Positions 1 through 8,442 are shown, counted from the first letter of the stretch. The stretch is 64,000 nucleotides of DNA from Casp-actino8 sp046091365 (GCA_046091365.1 JBJTBM010000117.1:1-64000); one strand, 5' to 3'. Numbers and translations are program-made. The notes: generated by a model not told the origin, from the letters alone.

Positions 1-489
1 ATAACGGCTCATCACTTGGGTCACGTGTTCCTGCGTCGCCGTCCAGAGGGCCACCGGATCAGTGAGACCTGCGAGCCACGCCGGGGTGTACTCGTCCTTG
101 GCCCATACGAGCGTGTGCCCGCGGATCTCGAGACCGGCATCGACCGAATAGTCGACGACGGCATCGCCGGCGCCGAAATCCCACGACGACTGTGTGGGGC
201 GAATGGTGTAAGCCTTCAGCGCGTTCTCGGGCGTCACCGAACTGAACTCACGGCGCAACGTCGCCACGTCGTCGCTGTCGACGATCTCGAAATCCACGAG
301 AGTGGTGCCGATCCGAATGCCGAGCAATTCCGCCAGGTCGGCCAGCGTGCACGAGGCCGGTTCGCTCGGGTGGCACTCGCCCCACGTTCCTTGTGCCGAC
401 ACTGTGGCCCGGAATCCGGGACCGCCGATGATCGTCGTCACGACAGTGATCACGGCCACAACCCTCGGCACTCGATTCCGTCTCGACAT
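1..489 (-). CDS. GH10 endo-1,4-beta-xylanase, N-terminal part (runs off left edge)
   Basis: N-terminal 163 codons of a secreted family-10 glycoside hydrolase that would cut the xylan backbone outside the cell. The reverse strand from ATG 489 gives a basic start (MSRRNRVPRVV), a hydrophobic core and a likely signal-peptide cleavage near residue 32 (VSA/QG). GH10 hallmarks follow: REFSSVTPENALK (about 80-92), WDFGAGDAVVDY (103-114), RGHTLVWA (123-130) and a HVTQVMSRY helix at the edge. The two catalytic glutamates lie beyond the window, so activity cannot be judged. The residue after the conserved Trp is Ala where most members have His. A GGGGGCG stretch just upstream may be the ribosome binding site. 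Confidence 0.85.
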   Translation of the reverse strand, partial: MSRRNRVPRVVAVITVVTTIIGGPGFRATVSAQGTWGECHPSEPASCTLADLAELLGIRIGTTLVDFEIVDSDDVATLRREFSSVTPENALKAYTIRPTQSSWDFGAGDAVVDYSVDAGLEIRGHTLVWAKDEYTPAWLAGLTDPVALWTATQEHVTQVMSRY

Positions 490-587
490 ACGCCCCCGCA
501 CTCGACAGTCGGCACGACTCCGTTCTCGACGGTTCGTGGCCGCACCGGAGCAGAGCGTGGGGAACCTACTGAAGTGATGCCGACGGC

Positions 588-1895
588 TCATTCGCCCAAC
601 ACTCGAGTGGTGTACGCGTTGGCAAAGGTACGCATGGGGTCGATGCGTTGGCGGGCCTGCTGGAACGCCTCCCACTGCGGGTACAACCTCGACAACTCGT
701 CCGCGCCCAAGAAGTGCATCTTGCCCCAATGCGGGCGTCCGTCGTAGTCCGCCATGATCGCGGCCACGTCCCGGAAGAACGCCTCGAACGGGGTGCCCTT
801 GTACATGTGCACCGCGATATATGCCGACGGTCGTCCCGAGGCGGTGCTCAACGGTATGTCGTCGGGGGCCGTGAACCGCACTTCCACCGGGAAGCTGACC
901 ATGTGTCCGCGCTCGTCGATCATCCGTCGCACCCGCTGCAATGCCTCACCGCAGGCCTCGCGGGGGATGGCGTACTCCATCTCCACGAATCGCACCAGAC
1001 GTTGGCTGGCGAAGATGCGGTAACTCTCGTCGACGATGGTGCTCTGACCGGTGGAGGGAAGTGCGGTGGCCAAACGGGGGATCAGGTTCGGCCGTACTCG
1101 TCCCAGTCGACACACCGCACCGAAGGCGTAGTTCTCCATGAAGGTCTTGGCGTACCAGTGCTTGACGGGGCTCGGGATCGACACCGCGTCGTCGGTGCGG
1201 TTGTTGCGTTTGGTGAGCGCCCACTTGGTGTGGGGGATCCAGAAGAACTCGAAGTGGTCGTTGCCCTCCACGTGCTCGTCGAGGCCGTCGATGAGCACGT
1301 CGAGCCGTTGGGCGCCCTCTTCGGCCCGTAGACGGAACGCCGGCACCACGCGCAGGGTCACCTGGCTCACGATGCCCAACGCCCCCACCCCAACGCGGGC
1401 CGCGTGGAACAACGCCGGGTGTCGGTCGGGGCCGAGATCCATCACGCTTCCGTCACCGGCCACCACGCGCATGCCCACCACCTGGGCGGCGATTCCGGTG
1501 AGGGTGCGTCCGGTGCCGTGGGTGCTGGTGGCGATGGCGCCGCTGATGGTCTGATACGCGATGTCGCCCAGATTGGGAAGGGCCAGCCCCAGTCCGTGCA
1601 GCAGCAGGTTGAGGTCGGCGATGGTGATCCCGGCCTCGACCGTCACGGTGGAGGCCGCGCGGTCGACGGCGATCCGGCGACTCAGACGACTCATGTCGAT
1701 CATCGCCCCGTCGGTGACCGACACTGCCGTGACGCTGTGTCCGCTTCCGAGGGCCTTCACCGTGGTGCGATCGTTGGCGGCCCGAGCGACGATCGTCGAC
1801 AACTCGTCTTCGTTCGCGGGACGGTGGACCGCCGTCGGACGAGCGGATTGGTTACCGGCCCAGTTGGTCCACACCCCGCGGCGAACGTTCGACAT
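588..1895 (-). CDS. FAD-linked sugar-lactone oxidase (D-arabinono/L-gulono-1,4-lactone oxidase family)
   Basis: A 435-aa flavoenzyme of the VAO/ALO family, which oxidises aldonolactones or related polyols. The start MSNVRRGVWTNWAGN is chosen because homologous sequence begins there; the open frame extends upstream but overlaps the preceding gene. An FAD-binding domain fills roughly the first 200 residues, with the GSGHS loop near residues 50-54 (the His is the usual covalent flavin site in this family) and ATSTHGTG near 122-129. A C-terminal ALO-type substrate domain contains HWGKMHF near the end. The start lies 5 nt downstream of the SDR stop, so the two are co-transcribed. The true substrate is unknown. 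Confidence 0.85.
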   Translation of the reverse strand: MSNVRRGVWTNWAGNQSARPTAVHRPANEDELSTIVARAANDRTTVKALGSGHSVTAVSVTDGAMIDMSRLSRRIAVDRAASTVTVEAGITIADLNLLLHGLGLALPNLGDIAYQTISGAIATSTHGTGRTLTGIAAQVVGMRVVAGDGSVMDLGPDRHPALFHAARVGVGALGIVSQVTLRVVPAFRLRAEEGAQRLDVLIDGLDEHVEGNDHFEFFWIPHTKWALTKRNNRTDDAVSIPSPVKHWYAKTFMENYAFGAVCRLGRVRPNLIPRLATALPSTGQSTIVDESYRIFASQRLVRFVEMEYAIPREACGEALQRVRRMIDERGHMVSFPVEVRFTAPDDIPLSTASGRPSAYIAVHMYKGTPFEAFFRDVAAIMADYDGRPHWGKMHFLGADELSRLYPQWEAFQQARQRIDPMRTFANAYTTRVLGE

Positions 1896-1900
1896 GTCGG

Positions 1901-2749
1901 TCAGTGGGCGCGGGGCCAGGTGCCCAACGGGCGACCATCGAGTCCGTGGGGCGACACGCCGAGTTCCTGAATGAGGCTCTGGCTGTAGGCCACGCGACCG
2001 GTGAGGGTCTGCGACTCGGCCGCGCACAACTCGAGCGCCGCTTGGGCGATGATCTCCTCGGGCTCGAGGCGGTACTTCTCGACGAGGTCGTGAACACCCG
2101 CTCCCGGCGTAGGCACGTTGTCCCACGGGGCCAAGGTGTTGACCGCGATGTTGTCGTCGAACAACTCGGCGGCCATGCCGAGCGACAGTCGCTCGAGCGC
2201 GGCCTTGCACAATCCGTACACCGACGAATTGCCGGTCTTGTAGAAGTCCTCGAAGGGCGGACCCATGGGCTTCACCGCCGCGCGCGAGGAGATGTTCAGG
2301 ATCCAACCGGCGCCCCGCGAGCGCATGTCGGGGATGACGCGTTGCGCGAGGTCGATGGTGCTCCAGACCTGTGTCTCGATCATCAGTTTGAAGCGTTTCT
2401 CGGGGAAGGTGTCCACGGGAAGAAAGAAGGTGACCGCGGCGTTGTTGACGAGGATGTCGATGGGCCCGAGCGCAGCACGCACCTCGTCGACGAGAGCGGC
2501 TCGATCGTCGGCATTCGACAGGTCGGCCTTGAACGCCGCCGCCCGGCCACCCGCCGATTCGATCATCGCGACGGTCTCGTGAAGAGTGCCCGGATAGCGC
2601 GGATCGGGGTCGAGTGTGCGAGCGGTGCAGGCCACCGTTGCACCCTCGGCGGCGAGCCGACGGGCGATCGCGGTCCCGATGCCACGGCTGGCTCCGGTCA
2701 CCAAGGCAACCTTGCCCTCGAGTCGCCGTCCGTCGATTTTGTCCTGCAT
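1901..2749 (-). CDS. Short-chain dehydrogenase/reductase
   Basis: A 282-aa NAD(P)-dependent oxidoreductase with a Rossmann fold. It shows the cofactor loop TGASRGIG (about 18-25), NNAA in the central strand and a catalytic YGLCK (YxxxK) motif preceded by the NISS serine strand. ATG 2749 is chosen because a GGAGGG ribosome binding site lies 3 nt upstream; the longer open frame has no homology-like sequence before it. It forms an operon with the downstream lactone oxidase gene and is divergent from the VOC gene. The C-terminal part (TLAPWDNVPTPGAG) is longer than in minimal SDRs, as in reductases annotated as hydroxysteroid or acyl-CoA related. Substrate not predictable. Confidence 0.85.
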   Translation of the reverse strand: MQDKIDGRRLEGKVALVTGASRGIGTAIARRLAAEGATVACTARTLDPDPRYPGTLHETVAMIESAGGRAAAFKADLSNADDRAALVDEVRAALGPIDILVNNAAVTFFLPVDTFPEKRFKLMIETQVWSTIDLAQRVIPDMRSRGAGWILNISSRAAVKPMGPPFEDFYKTGNSSVYGLCKAALERLSLGMAAELFDDNIAVNTLAPWDNVPTPGAGVHDLVEKYRLEPEEIIAQAALELCAAESQTLTGRVAYSQSLIQELGVSPHGLDGRPLGTWPRAH

Positions 2750-2813
2750 GGTCCCTCCGCTCCGTCGCTCATTCTGGCAGGTCGTCGAGGTCGGTGGGGT
2801 ACTGTCGCAAGCC

Positions 2814-3731
2814 GTGACCCCCGAAGCTCCCGCCCGCCGATTCCTGCACATGTGTTACTGCTGCGACGACACCGACGAGGTGGTCGACTTTCTCGTGAAC
2901 GTTCTCGACATGCGCGAGGTGATGCGCAATCCGTTGCATCCGTCCGACGGTTCGCTGTTGGGAATCGAGGGCGAGATCGTCAGCGGTGCCGCATTCGTGT
3001 ATGACAAGCGTGGTCCGCGTACCAGTCCGTCGATCGAGGTGCAAGAGTGGGTTCGTCCGACCGTCGTCGGTCGCCCGATGGGTGACGCCACGCACGTCGG
3101 CATGCAGTCGCTCGGGATCGCCGTGCCGCACCTCGACGACACGTTGCGACGCATGGCCGAGGCCGGTTGCACGGTGGTGGCCGAGGGACGCACCGACTGG
3201 ACCGACCGCTGGGTCACCGTGGCTGATCCCACTGGCACGCTGTTCGACCTGTTCGCCGACGCCACCATCCCGGAGGGCGAGTCCCGCATGCGGCATTTAC
3301 GCATAACCATCACCGACCTCGAGACCGCCTTGCCGTGGTACGCGGGGATCGGGTTCGTCGAGACCGCGCGGGGCACGTGGAACGACACGACGCATCTCGG
3401 AATCGAAGGGGGAGAGGCATCCTTCGTTCGACTCCGCCTCCCCGACGAGCCCTGCGAGGTCGTGTTGGTGCAGTGGGCCACCCCGAAGGCACACGGGCGC
3501 CATCCCGAGCACGCGAACCAGGCCGGCTGGTTCCGCACCGCGGTCGGCGTCGACGACACCGTTCGTTCCTACGAGGAGTTCGTGACCGCCGGTTGGACCT
3601 TCGAGCGTGAGCCCCGTCAGGTCGAACTGTCCGGCACGAAGGTGCCCGACATGTGGATCTGTTTCCTCAACGACCCGGACGGGGTTCCCTTCGAGTTCGT
3701 TCAGCGTCCGCGGTCGGCGTTCCGCCCCTGA
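2814..3731 (+). CDS. Two-domain VOC (glyoxalase/dioxygenase) family protein
   Basis: A 305-aa protein made of two tandem vicinal-oxygen-chelate domains (about 1-150 and 155-300), the fold of glyoxalase I and extradiol ring-cleavage dioxygenases. Repeated pattern: a histidine-containing strand (RRFLHMCYC and RMRHLRITITD), a VADPTGTLFDLF strand in the first half and LNDPDGVPFEFVQ in the second. The start is GTG 2814; the open frame continues further upstream but that part is antisense to the SDR gene. A TACTGT hexamer at 2800-2805 lies 8 nt before the start. Metal-binding residues are not complete enough to name a reaction. Confidence 0.8.
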   Translation: MTPEAPARRFLHMCYCCDDTDEVVDFLVNVLDMREVMRNPLHPSDGSLLGIEGEIVSGAAFVYDKRGPRTSPSIEVQEWVRPTVVGRPMGDATHVGMQSLGIAVPHLDDTLRRMAEAGCTVVAEGRTDWTDRWVTVADPTGTLFDLFADATIPEGESRMRHLRITITDLETALPWYAGIGFVETARGTWNDTTHLGIEGGEASFVRLRLPDEPCEVVLVQWATPKAHGRHPEHANQAGWFRTAVGVDDTVRSYEEFVTAGWTFEREPRQVELSGTKVPDMWICFLNDPDGVPFEFVQRPRSAFRP

Positions 3732-3738
3732 TTGTCGG

Positions 3739-4158
3739 TCACACGGTGCGCGGAAACAGCGAGTCGGCCACCTGACCGTCGAGGGTCACCGCACGCGTGG
3801 CGAACAACCATCTTCCGTCGACGCGTCGATATTCGTCGACGTAGCGCCCCCAATGGTCGAGGCCGATGTCGGTGAGCACGGCGAAGTAGGCGCGCCCCGT
3901 GGCGTGATCCTCGTCCACCAGGTCGATCTGGTGCGTGGCCACGAAGTGGCGGACGTGCGTGAGCCCGGGCGTCGTGGTGCTCGTGAAGACGGCCATGATC
4001 GCGTCGATGCCGCGGTGGGGTACGCCTTGGATGGTCATCACGGCGTCCTCCACGAAGAGATCGCGAACCTGGGCGAAACGACCGGTGTCCCCGTTGGCGT
4101 TGTAGCGGGTCGCCAGATCGCGGATGGACTCGCGCGCCGTGACCTGCCAGTTCTCCAT
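3739..4158 (-). CDS. SnoaL-like / NTF2-fold protein
   Basis: A 139-aa protein of the NTF2-like superfamily (SnoaL-type polyketide cyclase, ketosteroid isomerase or dehydratase fold). The start region (ESIRDLATRYNANGDTG) and the VEDAVMTIQGVPHRG strand match the family's cone-shaped fold; H-V-R-H-F and an acidic central strand could line the pocket. ATG 4158 has a good ribosome binding site (GGGGAG, 4 nt away). It is convergent with the VOC gene, whose stop lies 7 nt away. It could be an enzyme or a small-ligand binding protein; no partner in the window fixes its role. Confidence 0.75.
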   Translation of the reverse strand: MENWQVTARESIRDLATRYNANGDTGRFAQVRDLFVEDAVMTIQGVPHRGIDAIMAVFTSTTTPGLTHVRHFVATHQIDLVDEDHATGRAYFAVLTDIGLDHWGRYVDEYRRVDGRWLFATRAVTLDGQVADSLFPRTV

Positions 4159-4303
4159 GGGCTCCCCTTCATCGACGGCCCGTGGGCCATGGGCCCGGGA
4201 CCAAGGTCACGACTCTGGCCGGAAGTCTTCCACCCCGGCCTACGAGATCATAGGATCTGACTAGGCGTCAGAAACCGGCGCTGCGAGACGAAAAGGACCG
4301 ATC

Positions 4304-4603
4304 ATGGGCGATCTGTGCCGTCGACTGAAGCGGTCCTACGGCAAGACCCCGCAGCTCTACGAGCGCGATCCGCTCGACACGTTCCACGATCACGTGTGGG
4401 GGGCGCCGTTTTACGAGGACGACGTGTCGAACATCCGCGACCTCATCGGGGCCGAACGCATGCTGCTCGGGTCCGACTGGCCGCATCCCGAGGGTCTGGC
4501 CAGTCCCTACGAGTGGGCGGCCGACTTCGCGTCGATCACACCCGCCGAGCGTCGACTGTGCTTGCGCGACAACATGCGCGAGCTGTCGGGCTTCCCGCTC
4601 TGA
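4304..4603 (+). pseudogene. C-terminal remnant of a TIM-barrel amidohydrolase
   Basis: The 99 codons match only the last quarter of metal-dependent hydrolases of the amidohydrolase-2 family (full length usually 350-400 aa). Visible pieces are FHDHVWGAPFYEDDVSN, the metal-site strand LLGSDWPHPEGLASP (Asp of the GSD motif) and a DNMRELSGF C-terminus. There is no HxH metal motif and an in-frame TAG lies at 4262-4264, so the N-terminal barrel is missing rather than misread. An AAGGA sequence precedes the ATG, so a short product could be made, but I infer a decayed gene left after a deletion. Confidence 0.65.
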
Positions 4604-4610
4604 GAGGGTT

Positions 4611-5462
4611 TCAGCGGGCCGCGTGGAACGTGGCGGCGCAGGTGCTCACCACGCGTCCGCCGTTGCCGTGGTCGATGAGGGACACGCGAACACCGGTCTT
4701 GCCGTCGGCTCCCGTGTACGCCTCGCCCTCGGTTCGGAACGGTCCGGTCTTGCCGCGGTTCACGAACATCACGTACCAGTCGTCGATCTGAAGATCGTGT
4801 CCGGCCAGGTCGGTGGCCAACTCGGTGGCGCAAGCTTCCAACACGATGTGTTGCGGACCGATGTGCAGGGCGGCGTCGGGCGAGGCCAGCTCGGCACTCA
4901 ACACCGGAATCTCCCAGACGCCGGTCGACAACCGGGACGCACCGAACACCTGGTGCAGCGGCGGCAGGTCTGGCGAGTCCACGACGTCGATGGGTGGGTT
5001 GTCGATCTTCTGGTATCCCTCGGGTTGTTCGCCCAAGGAGAGGCCCACGCCGGTGGAGATGGCGACGACCCGCGAGGTGTTCGAGGCGTCCACCACCAGT
5101 GCCCGACTGAACCCCAACCGCCGACCGGTGTGCAGGTTGTCGGGAATGATCATCAACTCGCGCACATCCTTGGCCGGGTCGAGGATCTGCATCGAGGCGA
5201 CGAGCGGATTCGGCACAACGAGGTCGTCGTTGAAGCCGCCACACTCCGGTGACGCCACGCACAAGGGGGCGGCCATGATGCCTCCGGTGGAGTTGCGCAT
5301 GTCGTGGCGCAACGACATGAAGCTGCCTTCCACTCCGGTGTCGAGCGACGACCAACGCCGACCGAGATATCGATAGGTCAACAACGACGTCCACTTCTCG
5401 GCGAAGGTCTCCCAGTACTTGTCGGGATCGGTCCGACGAATGTCGATCGGCTTGTCGGTCAT
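4611..5462 (-). CDS. PaaI-like double-hotdog thioesterase family protein
   Basis: A 283-aa protein with two hotdog-like halves. The first (about 45-160) contains DMRNSTGGIMAAPLC and LHTGRRLGFSRALVVD; the second (about 175-283) contains LHIGPQHIVLEACATELA and VMFVNRGKTGPFRTEG, the typical strand with a final Arg/Lys near the acyl-CoA phosphate. Such proteins hydrolyse acyl-CoA or bind it. ATG 5462 follows GGGAGAAG at a good distance; the frame remains open upstream into the neighbouring gene but without matching sequence. It lies in the same direction, 20 nt downstream of the F420 oxidoreductase gene, so probably co-transcribed. Catalytic residues not certain. Confidence 0.65.
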   Translation of the reverse strand: MTDKPIDIRRTDPDKYWETFAEKWTSLLTYRYLGRRWSSLDTGVEGSFMSLRHDMRNSTGGIMAAPLCVASPECGGFNDDLVVPNPLVASMQILDPAKDVRELMIIPDNLHTGRRLGFSRALVVDASNTSRVVAISTGVGLSLGEQPEGYQKIDNPPIDVVDSPDLPPLHQVFGASRLSTGVWEIPVLSAELASPDAALHIGPQHIVLEACATELATDLAGHDLQIDDWYVMFVNRGKTGPFRTEGEAYTGADGKTGVRVSLIDHGNGGRVVSTCAATFHAAR

Positions 5463-5482
5463 GGTGCTTCTCCCGCTTTCCG

Positions 5483-6340
5483 TCACGACGCCAAACGGTC
5501 GATCATCGCCGCGTACCGATCGATGAAGGCCGGCACGCCCGTCGGATCCTCCCAGCCGTCGCGCCCGGAGCCCACGATGACGCGCTCGATGCCGAGATCG
5601 CGATAGTGCATCAAGGTGTCGATGGTCGGATCTCCGAATGCCACCATGGAGATGGGAACGTCGCAACGCCCGGCGTCGGCCGCCACCTGGCGGAACTTCT
5701 TCACTCGTCTCTCGACGTCACCCAAGGTGACGTCGAGGGGCATCCAACCGTCGGCCCAGGCCACCGCGTGCTGCGTGCCGAGTTTTCCACCGGTGCCACA
5801 CCAGATCGGCGGGTGCGGGGCCTGCACGGGCTTGGGCCGACTCCACACCTTGTCGAAGTCGTACCACTCGCCGTGGTGTTCGGACTCGTCGTTCGTCCAG
5901 AGTGAACGCAGTGCGGCCACGCAATCAGCGAGTGCCCGATACCTCATCGACCACTTGACGTCGTGATGGTTCGCCAACTCCTCGCGGTTCCAACCGACAC
6001 CGACGCCGAACTGCACCCGACCACCGCTGAGCACGTCGAGGGTTGCCACCTGCTTGGCCAGGACGAAGACGTCGTGTTCGAGGGGAAGGGCGACGCCGAG
6101 ACCGAGCAGAAGCGACGACGCATGGTCGCCGATCTGCATCAGGCTGAGGAACGGGTCCATCATCGTCGTGTACTGCCAGGGCATGTCGCCCCCGGTGGGG
6201 TAGGGAGTCTCGCGCGCCACGGGGATGTGGCTGTGCTCGCCGATCCAGATCGAGTCGAAGCCGGCCGATTGGAGCAACGGACCCAGGATCGGCGGGGCGA
6301 TGTCGGCCGGTGTGTTCATGGTGGTGTAGCCGAGCTTCAT
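5483..6340 (-). CDS. LLM-class F420-dependent oxidoreductase (TIGR03619-like)
   Basis: A 285-aa luciferase-like TIM-barrel enzyme, predicted to use coenzyme F420. Typical segments: MKLGYTTMNTPADI start, GFDSIWIGEHSHIP, the VATLDVLSGGRVQFGVGVGW signature around residues 100-120 and GIERVIVGSGRDGWEDP at the end. ATG 6340 is chosen over upstream in-frame ATGs because GGAG sits 6 nt before it and the protein starts exactly where relatives start. It is divergent from the AcuI-type reductase gene (58 nt apart) and followed by the thioesterase-like gene. F420 rather than FMN use is inferred from family membership; the substrate is unknown. Confidence 0.85.
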   Translation of the reverse strand: MKLGYTTMNTPADIAPPILGPLLQSAGFDSIWIGEHSHIPVARETPYPTGGDMPWQYTTMMDPFLSLMQIGDHASSLLLGLGVALPLEHDVFVLAKQVATLDVLSGGRVQFGVGVGWNREELANHHDVKWSMRYRALADCVAALRSLWTNDESEHHGEWYDFDKVWSRPKPVQAPHPPIWCGTGGKLGTQHAVAWADGWMPLDVTLGDVERRVKKFRQVAADAGRCDVPISMVAFGDPTIDTLMHYRDLGIERVIVGSGRDGWEDPTGVPAFIDRYAAMIDRLAS

Positions 6341-6386
6341 GACGGCTCCACGGTAACGGGGACGAGCCCAACCTCGGGACCCCGGA

Positions 6387-6392
6387 TAGGTT
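6387..6392 (+). promoter_or_regulatory. -10 element of the acuI-type gene (leaderless)
   Basis: TAGGTT ends 6 nt before ATG 6399, so transcription should begin at the start codon. No Shine-Dalgarno is present. Confidence 0.6.
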
Positions 6393-6398
6393 TCGATC

Positions 6399-7394
6399 AT
6401 GTCGATCGGCCGCTTTCCCGCGTTCATGTTCACCAACGACCCCGAGGCGCCGCGCCGCGAGGTGGTGGAGATCGGTCTCGACGTGTTGTCTCCCGACGGG
6501 GTGCTGATCGAAGTGGAATGGTCGAGCGTCAACTACAAGGACGGTCTCGCCACATCTCCCAAGGGCAAAGTGGCGCGCATTTCACCGCTCATTCCCGGTG
6601 TCGATCTGGCGGGCACGGTGGTCGATTCCGGAGGCTCGCGGTTCGCGGTGGGCCAAAAGGTGATCGCGCACGCGTACGACATCGGTGTGGCGCACCACGG
6701 GGGCTACGCCGGCTACGCCCGCATCCCCGAGCAGTGGGTCCTCGAACTACCCAAGGGTTTGTCGACCCGCGATGCGATGGTCATCGGCACCGGCGGGTTC
6801 ACCTCGGCGGAATCGGTGATGGCCCTGCTCGATCGGGGACTCGGTCCGACCGACGGACCGGTGCTCGTGACGGGGGCTTCGGGCGGAGTGGGAAGCATGG
6901 CGGTGTCGATCCTCGCCCAGCTCGGCTTCGAGGTGGTGGCCTCCAGCGGAAAGAAGGAGGCCACACCGTTTCTCGTCGCACTCGGTGCCGCCCGCGTGAT
7001 CGATCGGTCCGAGCTCTCCGCCGACGACCCCAAGCCGTTGGGAGCGATGACCTTCGCCGGGGCCGTCGACTGCGTGGGTGGCGTCACGCTGGCGAACGTC
7101 CTGAAGCGTCTCGATTACGGTGCGGCGGTCGCCGCGAGCGGCTTGACCGGTGGCGCGAACCTGTCGACCACGGTGATGCCGTTCATCCTTCGCGGAGTGG
7201 CGCTACTCGGGATCGACTCGGTGCAACTACCGATGGCCCAGCGCGTGGAGGTGTGGCGCCGACTGGCCACCGACCTGCGTCCAGCCGGCCTCGACTCCAT
7301 CGGACACGAGATCGGTCTGGGCGACCTGGAGGCCGCGCTGGCCGCGATTCTGCGCGGTGACGTCTCCGGGCGCTACGTGGTGGCTCCCCGTTGA
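6399..7394 (+). CDS. acuI: Acryloyl-CoA reductase-type quinone oxidoreductase (AcuI/YhdH family)
   Basis: A 331-aa zinc-free medium-chain reductase; family members reduce acryloyl-CoA with NADPH to propionyl-CoA, removing a toxic intermediate of DMSP or propanoyl metabolism. Family features: WSSVNYKDGLATSP (about 46-59), PLIPGVDLAGTV, GGYAGYARIP, the nucleotide-binding VTGASGGVGSMAVS (about 153-166) followed by SSGKKEA, and the usual length. ATG 6399 is fixed by the leaderless promoter. The stop is 35 nt before the phoH leader ORF. Other quinone or enoyl reductase functions remain possible. Confidence 0.8.
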   Translation: MSIGRFPAFMFTNDPEAPRREVVEIGLDVLSPDGVLIEVEWSSVNYKDGLATSPKGKVARISPLIPGVDLAGTVVDSGGSRFAVGQKVIAHAYDIGVAHHGGYAGYARIPEQWVLELPKGLSTRDAMVIGTGGFTSAESVMALLDRGLGPTDGPVLVTGASGGVGSMAVSILAQLGFEVVASSGKKEATPFLVALGAARVIDRSELSADDPKPLGAMTFAGAVDCVGGVTLANVLKRLDYGAAVAASGLTGGANLSTTVMPFILRGVALLGIDSVQLPMAQRVEVWRRLATDLRPAGLDSIGHEIGLGDLEAALAAILRGDVSGRYVVAPR

Positions 7395-7417
7395 TCGCAT
7401 TCAGCGTCGGCGTGCAT

Positions 7418-7423
7418 TACGCT
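7418..7423 (+). promoter_or_regulatory. -10 element of the phoH leader ORF (leaderless)
   Basis: TACGCT ends exactly 6 nt before GTG 7430, not before the phoH ATG at 7474. It marks the short leader ORF as the first thing translated. Confidence 0.55.
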
Positions 7424-7429
7424 TCAGAA

Positions 7430-7477
7430 GTGCCGATGCGACTCTCGACCTGCACGACACCGCGAACCACCGAATGA
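7430..7477 (+). CDS. Leaderless 15-codon leader peptide overlapping phoH start
   Basis: GTG 7430 opens a 15-codon frame (MPMRLSTCTTPRTTE) whose TGA at 7475-7477 overlaps the phoH ATG at 7474 as ATGA. The GTG sits exactly 6 nt after a TACGCT -10 hexamer, the spacing seen before many start codons in this window. phoH itself has no Shine-Dalgarno, so ribosomes finishing the leader could restart on phoH. The peptide carries four Thr, two Arg and one Cys codon near its middle, so it could act as a translation-sensing leader. This is inferred from sequence; no homologue is recognised. Confidence 0.5.
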   Translation: MPMRLSTCTTPRTTE

Positions 7478-8442
7478 CGCCCCCATCTTCGACCTCCACC
7501 CTGGTCGTGCCGGGGTCGCATCTCATGGTCGGTCTGCTCGGTGCACGCGACGGGCACCTGCGACTGATCGAGGGTGCGTTCTCGGGAACCGACATATCTG
7601 CCCGGGGAAACGAGTTGGCCATCGTCGGTCCCGACTCGGCCGTCGTCGCCCGATTGTTTGAGGAGTTGGTCAACTTGCTGCAGCGCGGTGAGACGGTCGA
7701 CGAGACGGTCGTCAAGCGCAGCATCGCAATGGTCCGTCAGGACGCCAGTCCGAGTTCGGTACTCACCGACGAGATACTGCGCGCCGCCAAGGGGCGGTCG
7801 ATCAAGCCCAAGACCGCGGGGCAGAAGCGCTACATCGACGCGATCCGACGCAACGTGATCACCTTCGGCATCGGTCCGGCCGGTACCGGCAAGAGTTGGC
7901 TCGCGGTGGCCATGGCGGTGCACGCCCTGCAGACCCGTCAGGTGCAACGCATCATCCTCACCCGCCCCGCGGTGGAGGCCGGCGAACGTCTGGGCTTCCT
8001 GCCCGGTGACCTGATGGCCAAGATTGATCCCTACCTGCGTCCCTTGTACGACGCGATGTACGACATGGTGGACACCGAGGGCGTGCAGAAGATGCAGGAG
8101 AAGCAGGTGTTCGAAGTGGCGCCCTTGGCGTTCATGCGCGGACGAACCCTGAACAACAGTTTCATCATCCTCGACGAAGCCCAGAACACCACCCCCGAGC
8201 AGATGAAGATGTTCCTCACCCGTATCGGATTCGGATCGAAAGTGGTGGTCACCGGAGACGCGACCCAGGTCGACGTACCCGACGGACGCAGTGGTCTGGC
8301 GGGTCTCGAGCCTGTCCTCGGCGGCATCGAGGGTCTGGAGTTCGTGCATCTCGACGCCGGTGACGTGGTCCGGCACCGCATCGTGGGTGACATCGTCGCG
8401 GCCTACGAGCGCGGTGCCAAGGGAGATTCAGGTCGTGGCTGA
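7474..8442 (+). CDS. phoH: PhoH-like ATPase
   Basis: A 322-aa cytoplasmic P-loop ATPase of the PhoH/YbeZ family, linked to RNA metabolism together with YbeY. Walker A GPAGTGKS lies near residue 132, Walker B is IILDEAQN, and VTGDATQVD follows; an N-terminal KH-like segment precedes the ATPase. ATG 7474 is the only plausible in-frame start, because the frame before it is antisense-like sequence inside acuI. The gene overlaps ybeY by 8 nt and corC follows, the usual actinobacterial phoH-ybeY-corC operon. Expression is probably coupled to the 15-codon leader ORF. Confidence 0.92.
   Translation: MTPPSSTSTLVVPGSHLMVGLLGARDGHLRLIEGAFSGTDISARGNELAIVGPDSAVVARLFEELVNLLQRGETVDETVVKRSIAMVRQDASPSSVLTDEILRAAKGRSIKPKTAGQKRYIDAIRRNVITFGIGPAGTGKSWLAVAMAVHALQTRQVQRIILTRPAVEAGERLGFLPGDLMAKIDPYLRPLYDAMYDMVDTEGVQKMQEKQVFEVAPLAFMRGRTLNNSFIILDEAQNTTPEQMKMFLTRIGFGSKVVVTGDATQVDVPDGRSGLAGLEPVLGGIEGLEFVHLDAGDVVRHRIVGDIVAAYERGAKGDSGRG

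Noticed and set aside
16..747. Long forward ORF over 16-747
   Set aside because: It is antisense to the GH10 xylanase start and the end of the lactone oxidase; its product is Arg/His/Pro-rich shadow sequence.
6713..7087. Several reverse-strand ORFs above 100 codons within acuI, ybeY, polA and uvrA
   Set aside because: They are complement-strand frames of clearly recognised genes, expected at this GC content.
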